Both the position numbers and the translations under genes were made by a program. Under the pieces are notes generated by a model that was not told where the DNA came from, searched no databases, and saw nothing but the letters and a program-made list of their open reading frames with translations. Shown piece by piece: positions 1-7,635 of a stretch of DNA of 19,350 bases (within the stretch, counting starts at the first letter, position 1; the number at the start of each line of letters is the position of its first letter). The DNA comes from Desulfobacterales bacterium (GTDB taxonomy: Bacteria > Desulfobacterota > DSM-4660 > Desulfatiglandales > JALVZP01), in contig JAMOPX010000049.1 in the NCBI GenBank assembly GCA_027064285.1, forward strand, positions 1 to 19,350. The letters are read 5' to 3'.

Positions 1-71
1 GTCTAAAGAGGTTTTTGATGGAAAATGGTATAAAAGTAAGAATAAAATGGTAAAAAGGGAGGGAGTAGGAT
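1..71. other. Window edge and leader of the response regulator gene
   Basis: These 71 bases lie upstream of the response regulator. Forward frame 3 stays open from the window edge to a TAA at 51-53, and frame 2 is open to about position 100, so the 3' end of an upstream gene could be here. The stretch is too short to identify. A purine-rich ribosome-binding site (GGAG at 62-65, 6 nt before the ATG) belongs to the downstream gene. I see no convincing promoter. Confidence 0.4.
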
Positions 72-443
72 ATGGCAAAGATATTAGTAGTAGATGACGA
101 AGAGCACATACGCTATCTTTATTCAGAAGAATTGTCAGAAGCTGGATATGAAGTGGTTACACACGACAGGGGAGATGGAATATTAGAAAAGATAGAAGAG
201 GAAAAGCCTGACCTAATAGTGTTAGACATAAAAATGGGAGAATACAATGGCTTAGATATATTGCAGCACATAAGAAACAAATACTATGACCTGCCTGTTA
301 TTCTCTGCACTGCTTACGATACCTTTAAGGAAGACATAAAATCTATAGCGGCAGACTTTTATGTTATAAAATCATTTGACCTTACTGACTTAAAAAATAA
401 GATAGCTATGGCTCTTGAAGCAACCAAATCTGAAGAAGCTTAA
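72..443 (+). CDS. Stand-alone receiver-domain response regulator (CheY/Spo0F-like)
   Basis: This 123-residue protein is one receiver (REC) domain with no output domain. The acidic pocket is Asp8/Asp9 in ILVVDDEE, the phosphorylated Asp is Asp52 in VLDIKMG, the switch Thr is Thr80 in CTAYD, and the conserved Lys is Lys100 in VIKSFDL. All residues needed for phosphorylation are present. By family knowledge it would take a phosphoryl group from a histidine kinase and act by protein contact or as a relay, because it has no DNA-binding domain. No kinase lies in the window. The ATG has GGAG 6 nt upstream. The gene ends at a hairpin shared with the convergent protease gene, so it is transcriptionally separate from what follows. 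The cognate pathway cannot be told from sequence. Confidence 0.93.
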   Translation: MAKILVVDDEEHIRYLYSEELSEAGYEVVTHDRGDGILEKIEEEKPDLIVLDIKMGEYNGLDILQHIRNKYYDLPVILCTAYDTFKEDIKSIAADFYVIKSFDLTDLKNKIAMALEATKSEEA

Positions 444-474
444 TTCCCCTGCCCTTCTTTCAAGAGCAGGGGAA
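444..474. terminator. Shared bidirectional terminator hairpin between convergent genes
   Basis: A perfect 9-bp inverted repeat, TTCCCCTGC (444-452) and GCAGGGGAA (466-474), has a 13-nt loop. It starts right after the response regulator stop codon and lies 7 nt beyond the stop of the convergent htrA gene. The stem is the most GC-rich element nearby. There is no long T-tract on either side (AAAAGG follows on +, AATTAAG on -), so termination strength is uncertain, but the position between two converging stops supports the call. Confidence 0.72.
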
Positions 475-480
475 AAGGTA

Positions 481-1929
481 TTATCTTAAGCTTAATAGCA
501 CATACCTTGTATATTCTCCATTATACACCAACAGCAAAACCTTTCCTGTCTTTTTGGACCTGGCAAGTGCTTTAAAGAATTGCTTTGTATTTCTTACAGG
601 TATTCTATTTACCTCCATGATAAGCATTCCTGGTTCAAGACCCGCCTGTTCTGCTGGACTTCCAGGGGCAACTTGAGATATAAGAACTCCTTTCTCATTA
701 GTGTAGCCAAACTGCTCAGCAAGGTCTTTTGTAAGGTTTTGGACACTAAAACCCAGTTTTTTCAATATCTCTGTCTTTGAAGAGAGTGCAAGGGTAGCTT
801 TCTTAAGATTCCCTAAGGCCACCTTAAACTCTTTTCTCTTTCCTTTTCTTATCACCACAACTTTCACTTTTGTTCCAGGTGGAGTAAGTGCTACCATATT
901 TCTAAATTCACTCACATTTGTTACTTTCTTTCCGTTGAATTCTATTACTACATCTCCCCTTTTAAGACCTGCTTTTTGGGCAGGAGAACCAGCTATTACA
1001 TCAGATATAAGGACCCCTCCTTGATCCTCTTTTAATCCAAAAGATTTCCTTAGCTCCGAGGTCATCTCTTGAATCATTACTCCTAAGTAACCCCTTGTAA
1101 CCTCTCCTTTTTCTATAAGCTGCTTTTCAATTGCCTTTACCATATTTATTGGAATTGCAAATCCTATTCCCATATAACCACCACTCTTTGAAAATATAGC
1201 TGTATTAACTCCTACTACCTCTCCTCTTATGTTTATAAGAGGTCCTCCAGAGTTTCCGGGATTAATAGCAGCATCGGTCTGAATAAAATCTTCATAGTCA
1301 GTTATTCCGACATTACTCCTTCCTTTGGCACTTACTACCCCCACAGTAACTGTATATGAAAGACCAAATGGATTTCCTATGGCCATTACTATCTCTCCTA
1401 CCTTCAGATTATCTGAATCTCCCAAGGGAAGAACAGGAAGGTGGTCAGCATCTATCTTGAGTAAGGCAATATCTGTATTAGGATCAGTTCCTATTATCTT
1501 TGCCTTGAACTCTCGCTTATCGTATAGTCTTACCGTGATCTTGTCTGCCCCGCTTACTACATGGTTGTTGGTAAGAATATAGCCATTATGAGAGATTATA
1601 AATCCGGATCCCAAACCCTTTTCTTTGTATTCTCGGGGTTGCTTTGGAAATGGAAAAAATGGACCAAAAAAATGTCTAAAAAAAGGATCTCCACCAAAAA
1701 AATCAAAAGGGGTTGTTTCTACTTTTACCTTTTTTTCTACTTTGATAAAGACAACCGCAGGGATAGCATTTTCTGCTATTTCAGAAAATGCCTTAGATAC
1801 CTTTCTGAGCAAAAGCACATCTTCATCTAAATCTATCTTGGCCTCTGCCGGCAGGACAGAGACCAAGATCATAACCATCATAAAAGAAAGCCAGAAGAAT
1901 CTCTTTACCTTAGGACTTAGCTTGTGCAT
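481..1929 (-). CDS. degP: Periplasmic HtrA/DegP-family serine protease
   Basis: This 482-residue protein begins with a Sec signal peptide: basic residues, a hydrophobic core at about 11-27, and a probable cleavage after AEA at residue 30. A trypsin-like domain follows, with catalytic His123 in TNNHVV, Asp153 in DPNTDIALL and Ser227 in GNSGGPL. Two PDZ domains come next (about 281-370 and 395-480), which is the DegP/MucD layout. A Phe-rich loop at about 75-95 resembles the LA loop of DegP. By family it degrades or refolds misfolded envelope proteins. Its ATG lies inside the end of clpB (20-bp overlap), with AGGAG in the clpB coding sequence about 9 nt upstream, so translation is probably coupled. 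It is the last gene of the dnaJ-cbpM-clpB-htrA operon. DegP, DegQ and MucD cannot be told apart from sequence alone. Confidence 0.95.
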   Translation of the reverse strand: MHKLSPKVKRFFWLSFMMVMILVSVLPAEAKIDLDEDVLLLRKVSKAFSEIAENAIPAVVFIKVEKKVKVETTPFDFFGGDPFFRHFFGPFFPFPKQPREYKEKGLGSGFIISHNGYILTNNHVVSGADKITVRLYDKREFKAKIIGTDPNTDIALLKIDADHLPVLPLGDSDNLKVGEIVMAIGNPFGLSYTVTVGVVSAKGRSNVGITDYEDFIQTDAAINPGNSGGPLINIRGEVVGVNTAIFSKSGGYMGIGFAIPINMVKAIEKQLIEKGEVTRGYLGVMIQEMTSELRKSFGLKEDQGGVLISDVIAGSPAQKAGLKRGDVVIEFNGKKVTNVSEFRNMVALTPPGTKVKVVVIRKGKRKEFKVALGNLKKATLALSSKTEILKKLGFSVQNLTKDLAEQFGYTNEKGVLISQVAPGSPAEQAGLEPGMLIMEVNRIPVRNTKQFFKALARSKKTGKVLLLVYNGEYTRYVLLSLR

Positions 1930-4555
1930 ATCTTTCTTCTCCTTCCTCTAAGCTATTTTCCGCTGTGATATGAAGCTTGCCATCTACCAAATCCACTTTT
2001 ATGGTTGCACCATCCATTGCCTGGCCTGAAATTATCAATTTTGCAATTGGAGTCTCTATTTCTCTCTGGATAAACCTTCTTAAAGGCCTTGCTCCATATA
2101 CAGGATCATATCCAGATTCCGCAATAAATCTACGGGCTTGATTACTTATTTCTATTTTCATACGCCTTTCTTCTAATCTTTTGGCAAGATCTTTTATAAG
2201 AAGTAGCACTATCTTTTCTACCTCGTCAAGGGTAAGTGGTTTAAACATGACTATTTCATCAACTCGGTTCAAAAATTCCGGTTTAAAATGCCTTCTTAAC
2301 TCTTGCATCACCTGTTCTCTCACATGAGGTCTTATTTCTCCTTTATCTGTTACTCCTTCTAAAAGATAATGAGACCCTATGTTACTCGTCATAATGATTA
2401 TGGTGTTTCTGAAATTTACAGTTCTTCCATGTCCATCTGTAAGCCTTCCATCATCAAATATCTGCAAGAGTATGTTAAAAACATCAGGATGAGCCTTTTC
2501 TATTTCATCAAAAAGTATAACAGAGTATGGTTTTCTTCTAACAGCTTCTGTGAGCTGTCCCCCTTCTTCATAACCTACATAGCCTGGAGGAGCACCTATG
2601 AGTCGAGATACAGTGTGCTTTTCCATATATTCTGTCATATCTATCCTTATAAGGTTTTCTTCAGTATCAAAAATGGCTTCTGTCAATGTTTTTGCAAGCT
2701 CTGTTTTTCCAACTCCTGTAGGACCTAAGAATAAGAATGTACCTATGGGCCTTCTTGGATCTTTTATCCCTGCTCTTGCCCTTATAACAGCATCTGCCAC
2801 AAGCCTTACTGCTTCATCCTGTCCAACTATCCTCTGATGTAATATCTCTTCTAATTTCATTATCTTTTCTCTTTCTGATTCCATAAGCTTAGCTACAGGA
2901 ATTCCTGTCCATCTGGATACTATTTCAGCAATCTCTTCTTCTGTAACCTCTTCTCTTAGCAGCCTTTTTCCAGATTTTTCAAGCTTTTCCTCTTCTTCGC
3001 GAAGCTGTTTTTCCAGCTCCACAAGCTTTCCATATTTTAGTTCTGCTACTTTGTTAAGATCATACTGTCTTTCTGCAACTTCTATCTCATGTCTTATCTT
3101 TTCGATCTCCTCTCTGAGGGCCTGAATCCTTTTGATCATCTCCTTTTCCTTTTCCCACTGAGCCCTCATTACTTCTGCTTTTTCACGAAGTTCGGCAAGC
3201 TCCTTTTGGATATATTTAAGCCTCTCTTGACTGGCCCTGTCCTTTTCTTTTTTGAGAGCTGCTTCTTCTATTTCAAGTTGCATTATCCTGCGGGTGATCT
3301 CATCCAGTTCTGTTGGCATTGAGTCAATCTCTGTCCTTACCATTGCACATGCTTCATCTACCAAGTCTATTGCTTTGTCAGGAAGATATCTGTCTGTAAT
3401 ATAGCGGTGAGAAAGAACTGCTGCTGCCACAAGGGCATTATCCGCAATCCTTACTCCATGATGCACCTCATATCTTTCTTTTAGACCTCTTAATATAGAG
3501 ATAGTATCCTCAACAGATGGTTCTTCTACAAGGACAGGCTGAAATCTTCTTTCCAAAGCAGGATCTTTTTCTATGTATTTCCTGTACTCATCCAGTGTGG
3601 TAGCACCTATACAGTGTAGTTCACCTCTTGCAAGCATGGGCTTTAGCATATTCCCTGCGTCAATTGCACCTTCAGCCTTACCAGCTCCAACAATGGTATG
3701 AAGCTCATCTATAAAGAGTATAATCCTGCCTTCTGATGCTTTTATCTCTTGAAGCACAGCCTTAAGTCTTTCTTCGAATTCACCTCTGTATTTTGCACCT
3801 GCAATAAGAGCTCCCATATCCAAAGCAAAGATAGTCTTGTCTTTCAAACCCTCTGGCACATCTCCTCTTACTATCCTGTGGGCAAGACCTTCTACTATTG
3901 CTGTTTTTCCAACTCCTGGTTCTCCTATGAGCACAGGATTGTTTTTGGTCTTTCTACTTAAGATTCTTATTACTCTTCTTATCTCGCTATCCCTTCCTAT
4001 TACTGGGTCCAGTTTTCCTGCTCTTGCTTCCTCTACCAGATCCCTTCCGTACTTCTTTAGTGCCTCATAGGTTGCTTCTGGTTCAGGACTGGTTACCCTT
4101 TGATGTCCTCTCACTTCTGTAAGAACATTCAGAATGGTATCCTTAGTTATGCCAAATTCTTGAAGTATTTTCCCTGTTGGAGTGCTTGACCCCTCTTCTG
4201 CAAAGGCAAGCAAAAGATGTTCTACAGAAACATATTCGTCCCGTAGATTTTTTGCCTGTTCCTGAGCATTTAGAAGAAGTTTGTTTAGCCTCTGGGTTAT
4301 ATAGATTTTACCTGCTTCAGTACCAGGGCCAGTAACCCTGGGTTTTTTTTCAAGTTCCTGAACAACCCTCTCTTTTATCTGGGCTACAGGAGCGCCTATC
4401 TTTTCTATGATTCTTGGAACAAGTCCGTTTTCCTGCTCCAAAAGTGCAAGAAACAAATGCTCTCCATCCACTTCTTGATGGCTATATCTTATTGCTATAG
4501 CCTGAGCAGATTGAAGAGCCTCCTGAGATTTTATTGTGAATTTACTTATATCCAT
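1910..4555 (-). CDS. clpB: ClpB/Hsp104-type AAA+ protein disaggregase
   Basis: This 881-residue protein has the full ClpB layout. It has an N-terminal Clp-N repeat domain (about 1-145), a first AAA+ module with Walker A GEPGVGKTA at 211-219 and Walker B LFIDELH, and a charged coiled-coil M domain (about 410-540). The second AAA+ module has Walker A GPTGVGKTE near 610, Walker B VILFDEIEKAHP and sensor/arginine residues around EFLNRVDEIV. The M domain and the lack of a ClpP-binding IGF-type loop separate it from ClpA/ClpC. By family it threads aggregated proteins through its hexamer pore with DnaK/DnaJ. The ATG has a strong AAGGAGGAG site about 6 nt upstream. It sits 37 bp after cbpM and overlaps htrA by 20 bp. 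The C-terminus carries a short extra charged tail. No defect is visible. Confidence 0.97.
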   Translation of the reverse strand: MDISKFTIKSQEALQSAQAIAIRYSHQEVDGEHLFLALLEQENGLVPRIIEKIGAPVAQIKERVVQELEKKPRVTGPGTEAGKIYITQRLNKLLLNAQEQAKNLRDEYVSVEHLLLAFAEEGSSTPTGKILQEFGITKDTILNVLTEVRGHQRVTSPEPEATYEALKKYGRDLVEEARAGKLDPVIGRDSEIRRVIRILSRKTKNNPVLIGEPGVGKTAIVEGLAHRIVRGDVPEGLKDKTIFALDMGALIAGAKYRGEFEERLKAVLQEIKASEGRIILFIDELHTIVGAGKAEGAIDAGNMLKPMLARGELHCIGATTLDEYRKYIEKDPALERRFQPVLVEEPSVEDTISILRGLKERYEVHHGVRIADNALVAAAVLSHRYITDRYLPDKAIDLVDEACAMVRTEIDSMPTELDEITRRIMQLEIEEAALKKEKDRASQERLKYIQKELAELREKAEVMRAQWEKEKEMIKRIQALREEIEKIRHEIEVAERQYDLNKVAELKYGKLVELEKQLREEEEKLEKSGKRLLREEVTEEEIAEIVSRWTGIPVAKLMESEREKIMKLEEILHQRIVGQDEAVRLVADAVIRARAGIKDPRRPIGTFLFLGPTGVGKTELAKTLTEAIFDTEENLIRIDMTEYMEKHTVSRLIGAPPGYVGYEEGGQLTEAVRRKPYSVILFDEIEKAHPDVFNILLQIFDDGRLTDGHGRTVNFRNTIIIMTSNIGSHYLLEGVTDKGEIRPHVREQVMQELRRHFKPEFLNRVDEIVMFKPLTLDEVEKIVLLLIKDLAKRLEERRMKIEISNQARRFIAESGYDPVYGARPLRRFIQREIETPIAKLIISGQAMDGATIKVDLVDGKLHITAENSLEEGEERYAQAKS

Positions 4556-4592
4556 TTTTTACTCCTCCTTCTTATTTATTTTTATTTGTTTT

Positions 4593-4925
4593 TTATGTGA
4601 GTAGACTTTCAAGCTCTTTTATGCGGGCTTCCAGCTCTTCTATTTTTGATAAAAGCTCCAATACAAGCCCTATCCCTGCAAAATTTATTTCCAAGTCATG
4701 ATGAAGTCTCATAATCTTCTGAATTAAAGGAAGAACTTCCTTGTTGAATATCCACTCTTCTGTTTGAGGGTCCTTGCCTATGGGGTCTATTAAACCAAGA
4801 TAAACAAATTTTTCTATCAGATCTGCCTGAAGGCCAGTTATTCTTACCACCTGAGTTAAAGTTAAGTTTTTTAAATTTATATTCAAGGGATTGTATATAA
4901 TTGGATATTTTTTCTCCAATCGCAT
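4593..4925 (-). CDS. cbpM: CbpM-like chaperone modulator (MerR-type fold)
   Basis: The gene encodes 110 residues. The first half (about 20-65) holds a MerR-like helix-turn-helix with LTLTQVVRITGL and a wing-like FVYLGLIDP segment. The second half is a long helix ending in a Leu/Glu/Lys-rich coiled coil (ELLSKIEELEARIKELE). This matches the CbpM/MerR-like proteins encoded next to cbpA-type dnaJ genes. In E. coli, CbpM binds the J-domain of CbpA and blocks its activity. Its ATG overlaps the dnaJ stop by one base (TGATG), so the two products are probably made in a fixed ratio. A role as a DNA-binding heat-shock regulator (as with HspR) is possible but less supported. Adjacency to the co-chaperone is the main evidence for function. 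Confidence 0.82.
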   Translation of the reverse strand: MRLEKKYPIIYNPLNINLKNLTLTQVVRITGLQADLIEKFVYLGLIDPIGKDPQTEEWIFNKEVLPLIQKIMRLHHDLEINFAGIGLVLELLSKIEELEARIKELESLLT

Positions 4926-5932
4926 CAGTATGCTCCTCCGATCCTTGGATTAAAGCGAGAGATCTTTCGCAATTCCTCAAAAAGCTCTTTTTCTTTTGGG
5001 CTTAAACTTTTAGGCACTACTATCTTAACTACTGCATACAGATCTCCTGGTTCTCCCTTAGGATTAGGCATTCCTTTTCCCTTTATTCGTAGCTTCTGAC
5101 CTGATTGAATACCAGGTGGTATATTCACGCTAATAGGTCCTGAAAGCGTATTTATCGTGACCTTTCCTCCAAGAGCTGCCTCCCATGGAGTAATTGGAAG
5201 ATCTATGTAAAGATCTCGACCTTTTAATCTGAATACAGGATGAGGCTCTATCTCCACCTTTAGGTATAAATCTCCTCTTTCTCCACCATCTATTCCCTCT
5301 CCTCCCTGTCCTGCAAGCCTTATCTTTTGTCCTGGAAGAACGCCAGGTGGAATTTTTACTTGATATTCTTTTTCTTTTAAAATCGGTCTTCCATCAGGGC
5401 CTATCTCCTGCGTCTGTATTGTAATATTTTTTGTACCTCCTCTATAAGCATCCTCTAAGGAGATCTTTATAGTAGCTTCATAGTCCCTTCCTCTTTGAGG
5501 CATTCGAAAGCCAAAGCCTTCAAATCCTTCATGCTCACGATGAGTTCTGGCTCTTTTACCGAATCCTCCGGAACCAAAAAGTGCTTCAAAGAAATCGCTA
5601 AATCCATCTGCTCCAGAACCAGTCCAATAGTAGGTTCTTCTGGTCCCAAATGGTCCTTCTTCATACTCCACATGAAAATCCCACCCTGGAGGAGGACTAA
5701 AATCCTGTCCATGCTCCCATGATGTTCCCAATTGATCATACTTCTTTCGCTTCTCAGGATCTCTCAGGACTTCATAAGCTTCATTTATCTCTTTAAACTT
5801 TTCTTCTGCATCAGCAGACTTGTTTACATCTGGATGATATTTTCTGGCGAGTTTTCTATAGGCCCTTTGGATCTCTTCCTGGGTGGCATCCCTTGAGACT
5901 CCAAGAATTTTATAATAATCTTTGTATTTCAC
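4925..5932 (-). CDS. cbpA: DnaJ-family co-chaperone, CbpA type (no zinc finger)
   Basis: This 335-residue J-protein has a J-domain at 1-70 with the HPD signature at 33-35, a Gly/Phe-rich linker (about 75-140), and two C-terminal beta-sandwich substrate-binding domains (about 145-325). The CxxCxGxG zinc-finger repeats of canonical DnaJ are absent, so it is a class-B/CbpA-type protein. By family it delivers clients to DnaK and stimulates its ATPase, and with ClpB it rescues aggregates. The start is GTG at 5930-5932, with AGGGG about 7 nt upstream, and the protein begins MKYKDYYKILGV as homologues do. It is the first gene of the quality-control operon. No dnaK or grpE is in the window, so DnaK must be encoded elsewhere. 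Confidence 0.94.
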   Translation of the reverse strand: MKYKDYYKILGVSRDATQEEIQRAYRKLARKYHPDVNKSADAEEKFKEINEAYEVLRDPEKRKKYDQLGTSWEHGQDFSPPPGWDFHVEYEEGPFGTRRTYYWTGSGADGFSDFFEALFGSGGFGKRARTHREHEGFEGFGFRMPQRGRDYEATIKISLEDAYRGGTKNITIQTQEIGPDGRPILKEKEYQVKIPPGVLPGQKIRLAGQGGEGIDGGERGDLYLKVEIEPHPVFRLKGRDLYIDLPITPWEAALGGKVTINTLSGPISVNIPPGIQSGQKLRIKGKGMPNPKGEPGDLYAVVKIVVPKSLSPKEKELFEELRKISRFNPRIGGAY

Positions 5933-5971
5933 TTTTTAACCCCTTATGTTTTATAATACATCACTTTTCAA

Positions 5972-5999
5972 AAAATAATCATAATATTTTCAATGTCAA
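5972..5999 (-). promoter_or_regulatory. Candidate sigma-70-type promoter for the dnaJ-cbpM-clpB-htrA operon
   Basis: On the minus strand an exact TTGACA (5994-5999) is followed, after 16 nt, by TATTTT (5972-5977, 4 of 6 matches to TATAAT). It lies 40-67 bp upstream of the dnaJ GTG. A TATTAT closer to the gene is an alternative -10 but has no good -35. No CIRCE element (TTAGCACTC and its inverted copy) is visible. A sigma-32-like TTGAAA occurs nearby, but without the CCCCAT partner. Confidence 0.45.
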
Positions 6000-6070
6000 A
6001 GGAGGCTTTCAAAAAATATTTCGGACAGCCTCATGTCAAACAGAAAGATTGCATAATGCTGCCATATTCT

Positions 6071-6086
6071 TAACTGACCTTACGCA
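6071..6086. repeat. Copy 1 of a 16-nt motif resembling an IS end
   Basis: TAACTGACCTTACGCA matches the last 16 bases of the window in the same orientation at 13 of 16 positions, including a perfect final CTTACGCA. It lies in the gap between mnmE and dnaJ. No partner TGCGTAAG was noticed within the window. Confidence 0.45.
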
Positions 6087-6221
6087 AAAGTTTCTGTCTT
6101 ATCTGTATGCAGTACAGGGGTAAGAATAGTCCTTTACCAGACATCCAAGCCCATAGGTAAGCATATTTGATTAACAGTTGAGTGACGGGAATGCGGAGGG
6201 GCAGATATCAAGAGTATTTCT

Positions 6222-6248
6222 AAAAAAGTAGAAAATGAACATTCTCTA
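6222..6248 (-). terminator. Rho-independent terminator of the rpmH-mnmE operon
   Basis: On the minus strand, just after the mnmE stop codon, TAGAGAATG pairs with CATTTTCTA (one G-U pair, tight turn; 6229-6248) and is followed directly by C and six T (6222-6228). A hairpin plus T-tract placed 4 nt past the stop is the expected shape. The stem is AT-rich, so it may be weak at high temperature. Confidence 0.66.
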
Positions 6249-6252
6249 TCTC

Positions 6253-7635
6253 TTATTTTCCCAAACAAAACTGACTGAATATCCTTTCCAGTATATCCTC
6301 AGTGGTTACTTCTCCCGTAATCTGACCAAGACTATCCAAGGCGCTCCTTATTTCAAATGCGATTAAATCAATACCACTATCTTTTTTCAGCAGAGTTAAG
6401 GCATCTTTTAGAGAATCAAGACATGATTCAAGTGCCTCTTTATGTCTTAAATTGGGTGCTATACTTGATTCTAAAAGCTCTTTTTCTCCCTTTATAGCCA
6501 TATCAAAGATGGTATTCTTCAGCTTTTCAAGACCCTCTCCGGTAAGAGCAGAGATCTTGACCATCGGGAATCCATAAGAGATCAGCTTATTCAGCCCCTG
6601 CTCACTTAAACCAGAAGGCAAGTCTATTTTATTAAGCACAACTACAGAAGACTTATCTTTACACATCTCTATTATTTCCAGATCCTCTTTGCTAATTCCC
6701 TGGCTTTGATCTATAACTATCAGGACAAGATCTGCTTCCTCTAACCTTTTTTTGGCAAAAGAGATCCCCTTTTTTTCTACCTCATCCGAGACATCTCTCA
6801 TACCTGCTGTATCCACAAGCTTAAGAGGCAGGCCATTTATCAGGATGCTACTCTCTATAATATCTCTGGTAGTTCCCGGAATAGGACTAACTATTGCTCT
6901 TTCTTCATCTAAAAGCCTGTTTAAAAGACTTGATTTTCCAGCATTTACTCTTCCCACTATTATGGTATTTATGCCATCTATCCACACTCTTTTTTGCTTA
7001 TGTAACCTTACAATAGCCTCTATATCAGATATAAGCCCCTGTAATTCAGAAATCAGATCATCCTTAAAAATAAAGGCCTCTTCCTCCTCTGGAAAATCTA
7101 TAACAACCTCCACATGAGCCAACAGATCTGCTATTCTTTGTTTTAACAGATTTATCTTATCTCTTAAAGTTCCTTTAAGCTGTTGAGATGCTAAATAAAG
7201 CCCTGTTTCTGACTGCGCATTTACCAAATCTACTATTGCCTCTGCCTGAGTAAGATCTATCCTACCATTTAAAAATGCCCTTAGTGTAAACTCTCCTGGT
7301 TTTGCAAGCCTTGCCCCTTGAAAAAGCACCAAATCTAAGATCTTGGAAAGGACCATATATCCACTGTGAGAATTGATCTCCACCACATCCTCTCTTGTAT
7401 AAGAGTGAGGAGACCTCATGTAGCATAAAAGCACTTCGTCTACAATCTTTTGTGTTTTTGGATCCAGCACATTTCCCAAGTAAAGTTTATGACTCTCCCA
7501 CTTCTTTATCCCTTTTTTGGGTTTAAAGATATTTTTTGCAATAGGAAGGGAAAGAGGACCACTTATCCTTATTATTCCAATACCAGCCTTTCCAATTGGA
7601 GTTGAAATAGCTGCAATAGTATCCTCAGTGAACAT
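6253..7635 (-). CDS. mnmE: tRNA modification GTPase MnmE (TrmE)
   Basis: From the ATG at 7635 the protein is 460 residues, the normal MnmE length. It has an N-terminal folate-binding domain (about 1-118), a helical domain, and an inserted G domain. The G domain shows G1 GRVNAGKSS (228-236), G2 TTRD (255-258), G3 DTAGM (275-279) and G4 NKID (about 340). The C-terminus is FCLGK with the conserved Cys. With MnmG it installs the (carboxymethyl)aminomethyl group on U34 of certain tRNAs. A TTG at 7665 would add ten residues, but homologues begin at FTEDTIAAISTP, so the ATG is preferred. The ATG overlaps the 3' end of jag by 11 bp and has AAGGAG only 3 nt upstream. mnmG is not in the window. Confidence 0.95.
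   Translation of the reverse strand: MFTEDTIAAISTPIGKAGIGIIRISGPLSLPIAKNIFKPKKGIKKWESHKLYLGNVLDPKTQKIVDEVLLCYMRSPHSYTREDVVEINSHSGYMVLSKILDLVLFQGARLAKPGEFTLRAFLNGRIDLTQAEAIVDLVNAQSETGLYLASQQLKGTLRDKINLLKQRIADLLAHVEVVIDFPEEEEAFIFKDDLISELQGLISDIEAIVRLHKQKRVWIDGINTIIVGRVNAGKSSLLNRLLDEERAIVSPIPGTTRDIIESSILINGLPLKLVDTAGMRDVSDEVEKKGISFAKKRLEEADLVLIVIDQSQGISKEDLEIIEMCKDKSSVVVLNKIDLPSGLSEQGLNKLISYGFPMVKISALTGEGLEKLKNTIFDMAIKGEKELLESSIAPNLRHKEALESCLDSLKDALTLLKKDSGIDLIAFEIRSALDSLGQITGEVTTEDILERIFSQFCLGK

Larger units (their letters stand above)
5933..6252. other. Non-coding gap between the mnmE and dnaJ operons, with possible IS remnants
   Basis: No convincing gene is present in these 320 bases. The dnaJ-proximal end (5972-5999) holds the probable promoter and the mnmE-proximal end (6222-6248) a terminator. 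Between them is an imperfect hairpin-like element, GAGGCT (6002-6007) and AGCCTC, with the second arm inside TTTCGGACAGCCTC (6019-6032). Further in is TAACTGACCTTACGCA (6071-6086), which nearly matches the last 16 bases of the window. Such short motifs resemble insertion-sequence termini, so the middle may be an eroded mobile-element scar. No transposase fragment can be read. Confidence 0.5.

Noticed and set aside
5933..6000. CIRCE or sigma-32 control of the dnaJ operon
   Set aside because: No TTAGCACTC inverted repeat is present. TTGAAA elements occur, but none is paired with a CCCCAT-like box at the right distance.
5893..6123. Forward open frame across the dnaJ upstream region
   Set aside because: It overlaps the dnaJ N-terminus and promoter, has no ribosome-binding site and resembles no known protein.
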